Positions 25,611 through 36,079 of a stretch of DNA of 64,000 nt are shown piece by piece (the stretch's first letter is position 1; each line of letters begins with the position of its first letter). Position numbers and translations under genes: made by a program. The stretch is from the NCBI GenBank assembly GCA_027625915.1, contig JANTQA010000020.1, positions 992,001-1,056,000 on the forward strand, in the 5' to 3' direction. The notes below the pieces were generated by a model. The model had not been told where the DNA came from. It did no database searches and worked only from the letters and a program-made list of their open reading frames with translations. The stretch is from Anaeramoeba flamelloides. Its lineage: Eukaryota > Metamonada > Anaeramoebidae.

Positions 25611-26184
25611 TACAGTTTTTTTTCTCAATGGATACTAAGAATTTTAATTTTTTACGATTTTTTGAAAATATTGTGAGTGATTAGTTTTACTCCGCAGTCT
25701 ATCAACTATTCTCCGAAGATTATTATTCAATTTTTTTCTTATCTATTTTTACAAGTTTAATTATAAAAAAGAATTGACTCTGGAAATTTTTTAGTTGCAA
25801 TTAACAGAAACAAAGTTACTGTATTTTGTATTTACAATAGTTCATAAAATAAACTAAAATTCAAAATTTTCCACCCAGCTAAAACGTTCCAAACAATCAA
25901 AACAATACAATTTCATTGAAATTGGAGATAATTTTGATTCTTGAAAAATATGAAAATCATTTTTTCATCTTTTAGTTTTTGTTTTCATTTCATTCTTTGA
26001 ATTACGTAATTGGCTTCGTTGGATCAAAATTTTTATCAACAAGGTTTATATTATGTTAAAGTTGAAAGTTGTTCCAAATAGAAGAACTCAAATAAAATTA
26101 GTTGGTAGTATCTAACCTTTTGATCGATCTATATTCCTAATAGAATTTAAACAGATTTACTAATGTATTTTTTTTGTTTTGCTC

Positions 26185-26380
26185 TCTCCAAAATTTTTAA
26201 CACACCCATGATTTATTTGTATTGATAATTATTTATTTTTTGTTTTGTGGGTATTGTAATTTATAAAAAGGTGTTAACATTTCAATTAGTGAATGGTTCT
26301 AATTTGGTAAATCTTCGAGAAGTGATTAAATAAGTTTTTTTTTCACAAATCGAATTTTGGTGTGTTAAAAATTTTGAATT
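26185..26380. repeat. 196-bp element with ~20-bp inverted ends
   Basis: TCCAAAATTTTTAACACACC at 26187-26206 is the near-exact reverse complement of 26359-26378. The end type (CCAAAATTTTT.ACACACC) resembles Fam1 and Fam2, so it is probably a Tc1/mariner-derived miniature element. Confidence 0.7.
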
Positions 26381-26638
26381 GGGGTTTAGAAAACAAAAAA
26401 ATAACATTTTTTACAATAAATAAAGTATTTTCATCTATTGATTAAAAGGTCGTAAAACACTCAATTAATAATAAAGAATGAAATTTGTATGTGTATATTG
26501 ATGAAATCATTTCGAACGTAACTCTTTAAATACTAGAAATTTGTATTAAAATTTTTCCTATTCAATAATTAAATTATCGATCATATTCCAATTGGAGATT
26601 TAAGAAATTATCACATTACCAAATCATGTAATTAAAAG

Positions 26639-27425
26639 GTTAGCATCACTCTAGATTTATTTAGAATTAAAATATGTTATAATTGAGATTTAAATGGTAT
26701 TAGTGCTAAGTGCTCTCATGGTTTCTGTTATTTCTGTGGTTTCTGTTACCAGAAAAAATCTATTAGAAATTTTATTGCACGATAAATAATGTGATTGTTT
26801 ACTGATGATCACACGATTAAAAATTTTCATTTTTGAATGTTTTTTTTTTAATTCCTTTCCCAGGATCTGTAAATATTAACTATAAATTAATAATATTCAC
26901 CGCATTCAATAATGCATATTTTCAAAAACCCCAAAAGTAAATAATTTTTTCAATTTTTTAATTTCAAAGATTAACTCAATAATCGCCAACATAAAAACCC
27001 AAATATTGATTTTTTTGTTTCCTTTTAATAGATAAAGCTAGTTATTACATCAATATATTTTCAATATGTGTGGAAATAATTTGACAAAATTATCTCTAAA
27101 GCAAATTATTTAATTTTTTCAAAAAAAATAATTTTTTTTTGCTATTACTAATCTACATTTTAAGACAAATTTAAGAAAGATATTTTGCAACTTTGGATTC
27201 TGAAAATTAATGGTTCAACCTTTAAATTTGTGGCGTAAAACAGATTTTTGTTCGAAAATTCTTTGGGTTTTTTACTAATACATAGATCATTTTTAATTGA
27301 TTTGATCAACAAATATCACCATTTAACTAATCCAATTTTTAGATACATTTGAACTATGGCGCACTAATGTGATTTACACTTTAATAAAAACATACTTTAA
27401 TCTTAGACTTCTCCGTGGTAGAAGC
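26639..27425 (-). repeat. Fam3 full-length copy, inverted
   Basis: Reverse complement of 14759-16052 without its Fam2 insertion. Landmarks are TTAGCATCACTCTAG at the left end, CACACATTGAAAATATATTG-type sequence in the middle, and GCACTAATGTGATTTACAC near the right end. Length is 787 bp. Confidence 0.8.
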
Positions 27426-27653
27426 TTTTCCCTGAAGAGGAAGAATTTATCACAGATAATTAAAGTAAGCTTGGATTAATGATGAACTTGGCAAGGGGTA
27501 GATTTTATTTGGAGACTCATTCTCTGGTATGATCTATATTAAAAAACAAAAAAGAAAATTTTCAAGATGATTATAATCCAAAAACTAAGCCAAGCCCAAC
27601 AAAACAAACACCAAGAAACATGATAAGAGTTTTCATTTGAAAATAATTGGTTA

Positions 27654-28547
27654 TTATTTTTTAGAGTTAAGTATTTTTTGATGAGATCTTCTCCATTCAT
27701 TTACGGAATGGACAACCTTTGCATGTTTAAGTTTATATTGTTTTTTTGTTTTTGTCAAGGAATTGTTTTTTTTTGATAAATGGAGAGAATAAGCAACTCT
27801 TTCTCCCTTGAGTCTATTTGATTCGGTAACGCCTTTGTAATAATTTGAAAAGTTTTTTTGTTTTTCTTTTTCATCTTCTTGTTCTAAATCTTGATCCTTC
27901 TGCTTTTGTTGGGTTTCTGAATGAGATTTAAGCAGTTGCTGGTAATTTTTGAGATTCTGGATTCTTAAGTCTTGTTCAAGAAGCTTCAATTCAACACTAA
28001 GATCAGATATTACATTCTCCTGTAATTCAAGTTGTTTGGATAATTGTTCAAGTTGCGATTCGTTTTGTAATAGCTTTTGAAATAACCTTAATTCTTCTTG
28101 TGACCCGTCTTTTAATAATTGGAATTGTTGATCAACAGATTTCAACGAATTGAATTCAAGAGAATTGGTTTTTTGATTTTGATCATTTTTCGCTTCATTC
28201 ATTATTTCTTTGAGACCGTTTTCGTTTTCTTGATTAAATTGGTTAAGCTGAAAAAGTAATTCTTCTTTTTGTAACCCTAAATTTGTGTTTTCCTTTTGTA
28301 CATTTTCATAAATTTCGGTTTGTGTTAACAAAAGTTTTTTCTTTTTTGTTATTTGAGTTTTTAATTGTTTAATTTTTTTTGTTTGTTCGAGATCTAATTT
28401 TCGGACAGACTCTTTAATTTTTTGAAGATCTTGATCGGTTTTTCGTTGTTGATCTTGGATTTTTTCCAGTTCCTTTTTTAAAACATCATACTGATTTGCT
28501 AGTATATTGGCAAGTTCATTTCCATCAAAATTTGAATTTTGACTCAT
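27654..28547 (-). CDS. Coiled-coil protein of unknown function
   Basis: Single open frame of 297 residues starting MSQNSNFDGNELANILANQY. From about residue 20 to 230 it is a nearly continuous heptad-rich, Gln/Lys/Glu/Leu-dominated coiled coil (for example LKKELEKIQDQQRKTDQDLQ, QLEQLSKQLELQENVISDLS). The C-terminal 60 residues are basic and less repetitive (NYYKGVTESNRLKGERVAYS; HAKVVHSVNEWRRSHQKI). There is no membrane segment, signal peptide or recognised domain, and I cannot name the family. Codon composition and Glu/Gln content are unlike random AT-rich frames nearby, so I consider it real. The 5' flank carries a Fam9 repeat from about 28590. A role as a structural or scaffold protein is only a guess. 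Confidence 0.8.
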   Translation of the reverse strand: MSQNSNFDGNELANILANQYDVLKKELEKIQDQQRKTDQDLQKIKESVRKLDLEQTKKIKQLKTQITKKKKLLLTQTEIYENVQKENTNLGLQKEELLFQLNQFNQENENGLKEIMNEAKNDQNQKTNSLEFNSLKSVDQQFQLLKDGSQEELRLFQKLLQNESQLEQLSKQLELQENVISDLSVELKLLEQDLRIQNLKNYQQLLKSHSETQQKQKDQDLEQEDEKEKQKNFSNYYKGVTESNRLKGERVAYSLHLSKKNNSLTKTKKQYKLKHAKVVHSVNEWRRSHQKILNSKK

Positions 28548-28589
28548 TTTAAGGTTTTGTGAATCCTAGTTAAAAACGAATTGAGAAAA

Positions 28590-28838
28590 AATGATTACTG
28601 ACAAATTCTAAAAAATCTCAAAAAATAGTTAGTTCAATTTCTATTTTTATATATGTTGGATCTGTTTCTTATCAAATTGTCCAGTACAAAGAATATTTTG
28701 AAGAACAACTAATTTTACAGAGTTTCATAACACTTGACTTCATAAAATGCTTTATTCAAAGCTTGAACATAATAATTTCAAAAAGGAAAATCAAGTAAAA
28801 ATATCCAAACTTAAATTACAATTTATCAGTTTTATTGA
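28590..28838 (+). repeat. Fam9 copy
   Basis: Matches the reverse complement of 56485-56735 over about 240 bp. The middle is nearly identical: ACACTTGACTTCATAAAATGC, TTTCAAAAAGGAAAATCAAG, TAAAAAT.TCCAAAC. Its right end is cut by Fam8. The frame at 28747-28956 is a by-product of the two repeats. Confidence 0.7.
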
Positions 28839-28839
28839 A

Positions 28840-29530
28840 TCATCTCGATCCAAAATTTCAATTCAGTTTAACACTATTTGGAAAACAATTTGTAATTTTT
28901 TGTTTAGAAATGAATGGTTGGGTGGGTTTCTTCTGTTTAATGAGTTGATCAGTTAAGTAGGAACTTTTTTTTTCAATTCCAAACATAGTTAAAATCTCAT
29001 TGTTAAATTTTCAGTGTTTATTCATTCGTTAATAATTCCTCTTATCTTTTTATTATTTCAAAACTAAATCGATATTTAAAGAGGTTTATTGCTATAAATG
29101 TTGTTGGGTATGAGTTTTGGAGATGGTTTATATTGTCTCTCTTTGATAATTTTGTTTCTTTTGGATTATTTTTATATAAAAATAATTATTTGGATTTTTA
29201 AAAAGCTTTTAATTTTGACAAATAAATATAAAAATAAAATTTTTGTTAAATAAAATACTCAAAATGATTTCTACCATCATGAAATTAACTTAGTATATAA
29301 AAAAAAATTATTTCAGATCTCTAAAAATAAAAATTATTGGATATTTTTTGAGTTTGTTCAATGGGTTTATTTTTACAATATACCCCTTTAATTAATATTT
29401 TGAAGAACTGAAGATTTGAAATTTTTGTTCTTATTATTCTAATAGTATTTGGGATAATAAAATCAAATATAAAATTTTATCTAAATTACTTCATTATTAA
29501 AGATTTTTCAAAAAAAAAATTGTAGTTGTC
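28840..29530 (-). repeat. Fam8 copy, inverted
   Basis: Reverse complement aligns with 18421-19100 and 33441-34132 from CATCTCGATCCAAAATTT on the left to AATTGTAGTTGTC on the right. It contains inverted forms of GATAAGAGGAATTATT and CAAAGAGAGACAAT. Confidence 0.7.
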
Positions 29531-30628
29531 TATTCATATTTCAGATATCAATGTTCCGGATAAATTTCAATTGGGGTTTAATAAATATTAAAACGAAGTT
29601 TCAAATTATTAATTATGTTTTTTTTTAATTTTAATGAAAGAGTATTTATATTACAAAAAGTCTACTTGGGCATTTGTAAGAAGATAACATCCTAAATAAG
29701 GAAAACACAGAGTTTTAATCGGTAAATTATACCAACAAGATGAGAGTGCTCCTAAAAGAAAAAAAAACACATTAGTCAAAAGATAAGACCTCTGTTTCAA
29801 ATTAAAACCTTATCTTTTTTTTTTTCTTCTTTACCAAAGAAACCAATAACTAAATTGTAATTTGAAAAGCTTGAGATTAAATCACAGTTAAATGAAAATT
29901 CATTAATATTTTGAAAATATTATTTAAATTATGAATTTGAATTTATTTCCAATTTTCCATAATTTTCACAATGTTATTTAGAATTTTTTTTTTTTTTGAT
30001 CTCAAATATTGTTCTTGGAATTTAAAAATGATGTTTTATTTTGAGAATTTCTTTTTTATGGCTGAACGAAAAAATCCAATATCATTTTTATTTATTGATA
30101 AATATGGAATTTTTTGGTCTGTATAATATGAAATGTTAAATAATTTTTTATTCTTATTTCGGTTATGACTTTGATAATTAATATGATTTACAAAAGTGGG
30201 AACAATTTTAATTAAAGACTATTCTAAAAATTACCAAATTAAATTCTTCAAACGATTGTATTTTATTATGAGTAAGTTTTTGTTATTCTTTTTTTTTGTT
30301 GTATAATGGAAGTGGTGGCGAGGTGTACTTCTTATTTGCCCTAATTAACTTCTGTCTTACATAATAATAAAAAAAAAATAATATTAAAAATAAAATAAAA
30401 TATTAAAATTTATGTGAAAGATCCAGTTTTTCGTTTTTATTATGAAAATGAAAAAATAAAGAAAAAAAAATGTTTTCCAGTCATCATTTTAAATTAAATT
30501 CAACATATTACTTTATAAAAATAAATGTAATATTTTTTTTTTTTTGGAATTATTCAAGATTTTCAAAAGAAGAAGAAAAAAGCAAAAATGAAAAAAGAAA
30601 TAATTTATTAAATAAATAATAAAAAAAT

Positions 30629-32122
30629 TTAATCAAATTTTAATTTAGATTCACCAGCTGCATATTCAACAGCATTAGCGATCATGAGTGCACCGTCAGT
30701 TTTCTTGTTCCAGTATTTTCTATCGAGGTCTGAGTTAGGTGGTCTAATATTAAGAACGACAACGACACCGTATCTTTCACCTTTTTTCTTTTCTAAGATG
30801 AGAGGTGTACCGTCTGACCATTTAGCGATAAGTTCGGCACCTTCGGTTGGTTGACCAAGGATTCTTGAAGAGAATCTTCCACCTTCGAATTTCTTGACGT
30901 TTTCGACGATCAAATGTTCCTTTTGGATGATGGCACCCAATTTGGATCTTTTACCTTGCTTGAGGGTGCCCTTGCTCATTGGCAAGAATCCGCCAGTGGT
31001 TAATCTACCTTGCATGACCCATTTTGCGTTATCGTTTCTTAAGGTATGAGCTGCACAGATGACAACACTGCCACCTGCCTCAACAAAGGATGCAAGTCTG
31101 TCACCAACTTCTTGTGGGTTGTGGAAAGATCTACATGAGTTGACCCAGACAACGTGATGCTTGAGCATTTCTTCGAGTGTTGGTGTTTGTGTTTCTGCAT
31201 TGATCATTGTAATTTGGGAAATACCTGTCGACATGATCGATTTTTTGGTATTTTCACACCAGTCTTGTCCGTTTGCGCTCATGTGAAGAATCTTCATTCT
31301 TTCCTTTTGGATAATTGGTGGTCCTCTTGAGATTGGGTGCTTTTTGCAATCAAAGTTGGAAAGGGTTTTGAATGAGGCGTCACATAATTGTTCAATGGTG
31401 TATAACATGGTTTTGGAGATTTCTGAGAATTCCTTTCTGGTCATGAGATCAAGTCTGATGAGTGGGAGATAATCTCCAAGGACAGATTTTAAATTCTCTG
31501 GGTTTTCTTCCATTCCTTCTTTTTTACACAAGTCTTTTCCGTATTCAACAAGTCTTCTGAAAACGAAAAGCTCTGGAGCACCGATTTGTTCAATTTTGAT
31601 GATCTTGGTGATTAATTCAGGATCTTGACATCCGACAAAGAGATCCTTCTTTTTCCATGGTGCAACATCTTCAGCAAGGTATTTGAAGGCTTGTTCCTCT
31701 AAGGATTTGACCTTAAATTCCTGGAGGATTTCCATGACATTGTTTTCGGTAATGTTTTTAGCTAAAAATTCTCCGCAATGATTCTTCATGACTTCCATTG
31801 GGAACTTTTCACAGAATTTGAATGTTCGAACAACATTGTCGTCACGTAATTTTGGAACACGTGTATAGCAGAATTCTAAAAGATCCATCAAATGGGCCTT
31901 GCTAAGATCGGAAATTTCAAATGTCCATTTGTTATTTTTGCTATCAAAGCTATAAAAGTCCTTGTTTTTGCCTTCATAAAAGCATTGCTTCCAGAATTCT
32001 CCACTTGAGGCTAAGACAAGAGAATGTGCGTAAATTGTTGATCCGTCAACTTTTAAGACAACATCGTGCATGTCTTTGTTATTTAAGAGTCCTTTGAATA
32101 CGTCGTAGATTGTTTGGTCCAT
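30629..32122 (-). CDS. BTB-BACK protein with C-terminal glutamine-amidotransferase-like domain
   Basis: Single exon, 497 residues. Residues 1-105 form a BTB/POZ domain (NNKDMHDVVLKVDGSTIYAH, SLVLASSGEFWKQCF, LMDLLEFCYT). Residues about 110-240 look like a BACK domain (FCEKFPMEVMKNHCGEFLAK, ITENNVMEILQEFKVKSLEE). After a short linker, residues about 275-495 form a Rossmann-like domain of the class I glutamine amidotransferase/ThuA type: MKILHMSANGQDWCE, VVWVNSCRSFHNPQEVGDRL, ASFVEAGGSVVICAAHTL, and a closing GERYGVVVVLNIRPP with KKTDGALMIANAVEYAAG. I see no obvious Cys-His-Glu triad, so a catalytic role is doubtful. BTB-BACK proteins usually act as Cul3 adaptors, which would make the C-terminal domain a substrate-binding module; this is inference. 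The gene is clearly less AT-rich than its neighbours, suggesting high expression. Confidence 0.88.
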   Translation of the reverse strand: MDQTIYDVFKGLLNNKDMHDVVLKVDGSTIYAHSLVLASSGEFWKQCFYEGKNKDFYSFDSKNNKWTFEISDLSKAHLMDLLEFCYTRVPKLRDDNVVRTFKFCEKFPMEVMKNHCGEFLAKNITENNVMEILQEFKVKSLEEQAFKYLAEDVAPWKKKDLFVGCQDPELITKIIKIEQIGAPELFVFRRLVEYGKDLCKKEGMEENPENLKSVLGDYLPLIRLDLMTRKEFSEISKTMLYTIEQLCDASFKTLSNFDCKKHPISRGPPIIQKERMKILHMSANGQDWCENTKKSIMSTGISQITMINAETQTPTLEEMLKHHVVWVNSCRSFHNPQEVGDRLASFVEAGGSVVICAAHTLRNDNAKWVMQGRLTTGGFLPMSKGTLKQGKRSKLGAIIQKEHLIVENVKKFEGGRFSSRILGQPTEGAELIAKWSDGTPLILEKKKGERYGVVVVLNIRPPNSDLDRKYWNKKTDGALMIANAVEYAAGESKLKFD

Positions 32123-33106
32123 TTGTTATGATTCTATATTTTTTATTTTGTTTTTTTTAATTTTTGTCGGCAAATTGAGAAAATTATTTACATAAGATAT
32201 AAAGGAAATGAATAAAGAAAGTTCAACTGATTGGGTTTCTTGAAAAAGGAGAAAAAAAATATTTTCCAAAAAAGGCGTTCTGTGAAAAATAACAAAAAAC
32301 AATTAATAAATCAAAAGATCAAATAAAGTGATAAAACTAGAATCATCCAGAAAATTTTTGATAAAAAGTAGTTTGTTCTTTGAAGAGTTATCATTGTGCA
32401 CTGAAGAAACAAATTAGTTTTGTAATTTTGTTTTTTTATCTTTTGTTTTTTGTTTAATAAACAAAGTGAGAAAAAAACAATAAACAACAGCTTTTTGTTT
32501 AAAAAGGTTATCACATTAATTTAATAATTGACATCAAAAAAAAAGATTTGGCTGAAAATATATTAATTGAATGAAATAGTAATTCCGAAAAAGTGTCAAA
32601 AAGAACGATAAAAAAAAAAAAAAAAAAAAAAAATAAGAAAAAAAAGAAAAGCAAGAATAAGATACAAAAACTTACAATTGGAAGACAAAAGAAAAAAATG
32701 ATTTTGAAAAAACTCCACACTTGGCAAAAAGTCAAATAATTAAACTATCAATGGAACACAAAAATACAAGAACTTGAATATTTTGTATTCAAAAGTAAAC
32801 TCTTTTTTTTGTTAACAGAATAAACCTTCCAAAATTTTTCAAAAGAATCCTTTAAGTCTGTGGTTCATTCGACTGAATCCAAATTTTAAATTTTGAAATG
32901 AATAAACTTAAAAAACAAGTTGGAATACAATAAATTTGTCCACAAATAAAAAGATCTCAAGAATTTAAAAAGGGTTAATCATTCAAAAGAATTAAAGTGA
33001 AGTATTGTCACTTTTTTCAGGTGTATTGGAAAAAAGTAAAAAATTTGAAAGATTGTTGCAAAAAAGTTTAAAAACTCATTTATTTGGAAAACCAAATTAA
33101 CACTTG

Positions 33107-33435
33107 TGGAAAAAAAAGGAAACAGGAAAAAAACAAGAAACACCGTTTTTCATTGGGAACATTAATAGAACCTGAAAACGAAAAGTAAAATCGATTAAAA
33201 GAAAAAACCAATCAACTTCAAATAATAATCCATTATATTATTTTCAATCAAACCAACAAACACAAACATTAAGTCTTCTTTCATTGTCGAAATTGTTGAA
33301 GTTGTTTTGGAGATCTTAAAAAAAGTCGAATTTTTGAACAAATATTTTATTAATAAATCATTCAAAGAAAAACATTACCAAAAGATAGTATTAAAAAAAC
33401 TGTTGTTGTACTGAATACTTCATTTTGTCTTTATT
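33107..33435 (-). repeat. Fam7 truncated copy
   Basis: Matches the reverse complement of 37740-38072: TGTGGAAAAAA.GGAAACAGG, CATTGGGAACATTA, AAGTAAAATCGATTAAAAGA, TCAAATAATAATCCATTATA and GAATACTTCATTTTGTC in order. The second inverted end is missing where Fam8 begins. Confidence 0.75.
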
Positions 33436-33440
33436 TCTTG

Positions 33441-34132
33441 GTTCGACCTCGATTTTTTTGGAAAAATCTTTAATAATGAACCAATTTTTATAAATTTTTA
33501 TATTTGATTTTATTATCCCAAATACTACAAGAATTATAAGAAGAAAAAAGTCAGGTCTGTCAGTTCTTCAAAATATTAAATAAAAGGGTTTAATGTAAAA
33601 TATAATCCCATTCTATAATCCCAAAAAATATCCTATAATTTGTATTCTTTTATATCTGAAATAATTCTTTTGTGTCTATTAATTCAATTTCGTCTCAAGG
33701 TAGAATTCATTTTGGGTATTTTAATTTACTAAAATTTGATTTTTATATTTATTTGTTAAAATTAAAAAATTTTCTAAAAATCAAAAATAATTTTTGACAA
33801 ATAAAAAAACCAAAAGAAACGAAATTTCCAAAGAGAGACAATATAAACCATCTCCAAAACTCATACCCAACAACAATTATAACAATAAACCTCTTTAAAT
33901 ATTGCTTTAGTTTTGAAATAGTTCCAAGATAAGAGGAATTATTACCTAATGATGACAGACTATTAATTGAAAATTATAGTACAACATTTTGAGGTTAAAA
34001 AAAACTATCCATAATTTAATGATCAGAACTTTAAAGAGAAGAAAGTTACACAACCATTCCTTTCTTTATAAAAAATAAAAAAATAATTCCAAATAGAGGA
34101 AAAATAAACCACCAATTTTTAATCAAGGTCAT
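33441..34132 (+). repeat. Fam8 copy
   Basis: Starts with GTTCGACCTCGATTTTTTTG and ends near TTTTTAATCAAGGTC, an inverted pair. It aligns with 18421-19100 in the same orientation. Confidence 0.75.
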
Positions 34133-34449
34133 TTCATTTATTTTTTCTTTTATTGGAGATTATCTCTTTTATTTTCAGTAATTTTTGCAATTAAGACACC
34201 GATAATCAATTTTTATTTATTATCAAGCAGTACCCACATTCCCATGCAATTTCATTGATGATCTTAAGTAGCTTGTAAAATAAAAAAATATAATGCAATT
34301 TATTACGAATTCATAAAAATTTGCCACATCTTGGAATTGTAAACATACATAAAAATCCTATATACTTTAATATAAAACTCATTTAAAATTCTATTTTCAG
34401 AAATAAATTATTATTTTTAAAAGTTTGATCCATTTTTTTCATTTTGGAA

Positions 34450-35500
34450 CAGTTCAAAATTCAATATATTTCCAAATTAATTCAAAAAAGAATATTTTCA
34501 TTGAAGAAAAAAAACTTCTTCTATGAAGCAAGTGTAACAAAATACATCATTAAAAAGAAAAATACCAATCTTTTTAAAAAATTCTCAAAAATAAAAATCG
34601 ACTTAATTTCTTAAAAAATTAAAATAATTATTTTAATCTTAAAAATAATAACATTTTTTTATTCAAAGAACAGTTCAGAAATTTTTTTTTTTTTTATTAT
34701 TGAACAAAAAAAAAAAACAGAAAAACAACCAAACAATAAAGATAACAATTCTAACTATAGAACCTTTCTAAAACTATGAAAAATTAAGTGATACCCAAAA
34801 GAAATTCCTTTTAATTTGCTTATTTTTAATCAACGAGTCATAATCCAATCTTAATTATTTCATGTGGTTATTCATAACCAGGGATTAAAAATATCAACAT
34901 TCTTTATTATACTATTTCCTAATCTATTTGAAAATAATATCAAACATATAAAAAATAAATTCAATAATCAAATCTAATAATAAAAAACAAATATATATTG
35001 TTAAATAACCCATTTAATAAGATTCTTTTGTTGTTTAAACCTCTTCAAACTTGAAACTTTTTATCACTTTTATCTTTTTACTTTAAGAAATTTCATACAA
35101 TATTGAAAATATTATTAATATCTCATTTTTTTTTGAATCTTTGATAATTCAAGATTTGTTTATTTTTCTTTTATTTTTAACAATAATGATAAATTTCCAA
35201 GTTATTTGTCCCGACAAACAGCCGGAATATTACTTAGAGAGTAATTTCCAGAAAATAAAAAAAATATTGAAAAATTGTTCTTTTTTCTTTTTTGCCCTGA
35301 AAATCCAAATAAAAAGGGTCAAGATCTTCTGTCCAAAAATATATAAGGGAAAAAAGTTACCCAATTAAAAATGTTAACTTCTTTCTTGAAAGATGATAAC
35401 GAGTTTGTGAATCAAATTTAATTGTATCCCTTTGTGAATAATTACGCTCATACCTTTGATAAAAAAATAAATAATAGTTGTTTATACTTAAGTTTTACAA
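34450..35500 (+). repeat. Fam11 candidate copy
   Basis: Resembles 45040-45815 at two separated blocks: AATCTTAATTATT with its surroundings (34845-34870 vs 45175-45200), and a longer block with TCAA.TTTAATTGTATC and ACCTTTGA.AAAAAAATAAAT.TTAGT (35410-35490 vs 45740-45805). The boundaries are estimates. Confidence 0.4.
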
Positions 35501-35532
35501 CCTGTGAAATTTGAAAAAATATTAAACAAAGT

Positions 35533-35939
35533 AGGGTGTAGTTACTTATTAATTTGGCACTTTTCTGATCGATTTTGAGCTTGATATGGGTTTTAATAGT
35601 GGTTCAAAATTGTAATTTTTGACTATATATTAATTTTTTTTCCTCAAATTCAAATTGAAGAATGTAAGTTTAAAAAAATTGGTATTGTGTATTAGAATAA
35701 ATTGAGATTTTTGGGTTTTAGAGAAAAACTTTCATTATATTGTTTTGTCAATTAACTTAATGAAAAAAATATTTTTTTATAACTTAAGTTCCATATATTA
35801 GTTTTCCACTCTTAAATTCAGATTTTGGGGAAAAAAAAAAATAAATTGCCAAAAATTGCCATTTTTGAATCACTCTTAAAACCCATACCAAGTTCAAGAT
35901 CGATCAGAAAAGTGCCAAATTAACATATAACTACACCCT
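35533..35939. repeat. Fam6: 407-bp element with ~85-bp inverted ends
   Basis: The left arm (AGGGTGTAGTTACTTATTAA, TTTGGCACTTTTCTGATCGA, TTTTGAGCTTGATATGGGTT) and the reverse complement of 35855-35939 (AGGGTGTAGTTATATGTTAA, and so on) agree at over 85% of positions. No coding capacity; a miniature inverted-repeat element. It lies just upstream of the AP-4 mu start codon, within about 150 bp. Confidence 0.85.
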
Positions 35940-36079
35940 CACATCAGATAAACATTTTTCAAATTTCAAGGATTGTAAACCTTAAATGAAAATTGAAATT
36001 TTTTCATATTTTCATTTTTTAATTGTTATTATTCCCCAAACGTTTTTATTTCATCAATTTTAAATTTGTTCAAAGATTG

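Larger units (their letters stand above)
22554..27653. other. Convergent intergenic region, RMC1 to coiled-coil gene
   Basis: Contains an ATT microsatellite (22577-22617), a TA microsatellite (23792-23825), a partial Fam10 copy (25297-25610), a 196-bp Tc1-like element (26185-26380) and a full Fam3 copy (26639-27425). Between 22620 and 25290 I see only very AT-rich sequence without a supported gene. Confidence 0.55.
28548..30628. other. Intergenic between two minus-strand genes
   Basis: Contains Fam9 (28590-28838) and Fam8 (28840-29530, inverted) directly next to each other. From 29532 to 30628 it is AT-rich with no recognised feature; it should include the 3' flank of the BTB gene. Confidence 0.5.
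32123..36079. other. Divergent intergenic between BTB gene and AP-4 mu
   Basis: Contains a poly(A) run (32610-32633), a truncated Fam7 copy (33107-33435), Fam8 (33441-34132), a possible Fam11 copy (34450-35500) and Fam6 (35533-35939). Short frames in it (32311-32735 minus, 35141-35368 plus) are low-complexity or repeat-derived. Confidence 0.55.
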
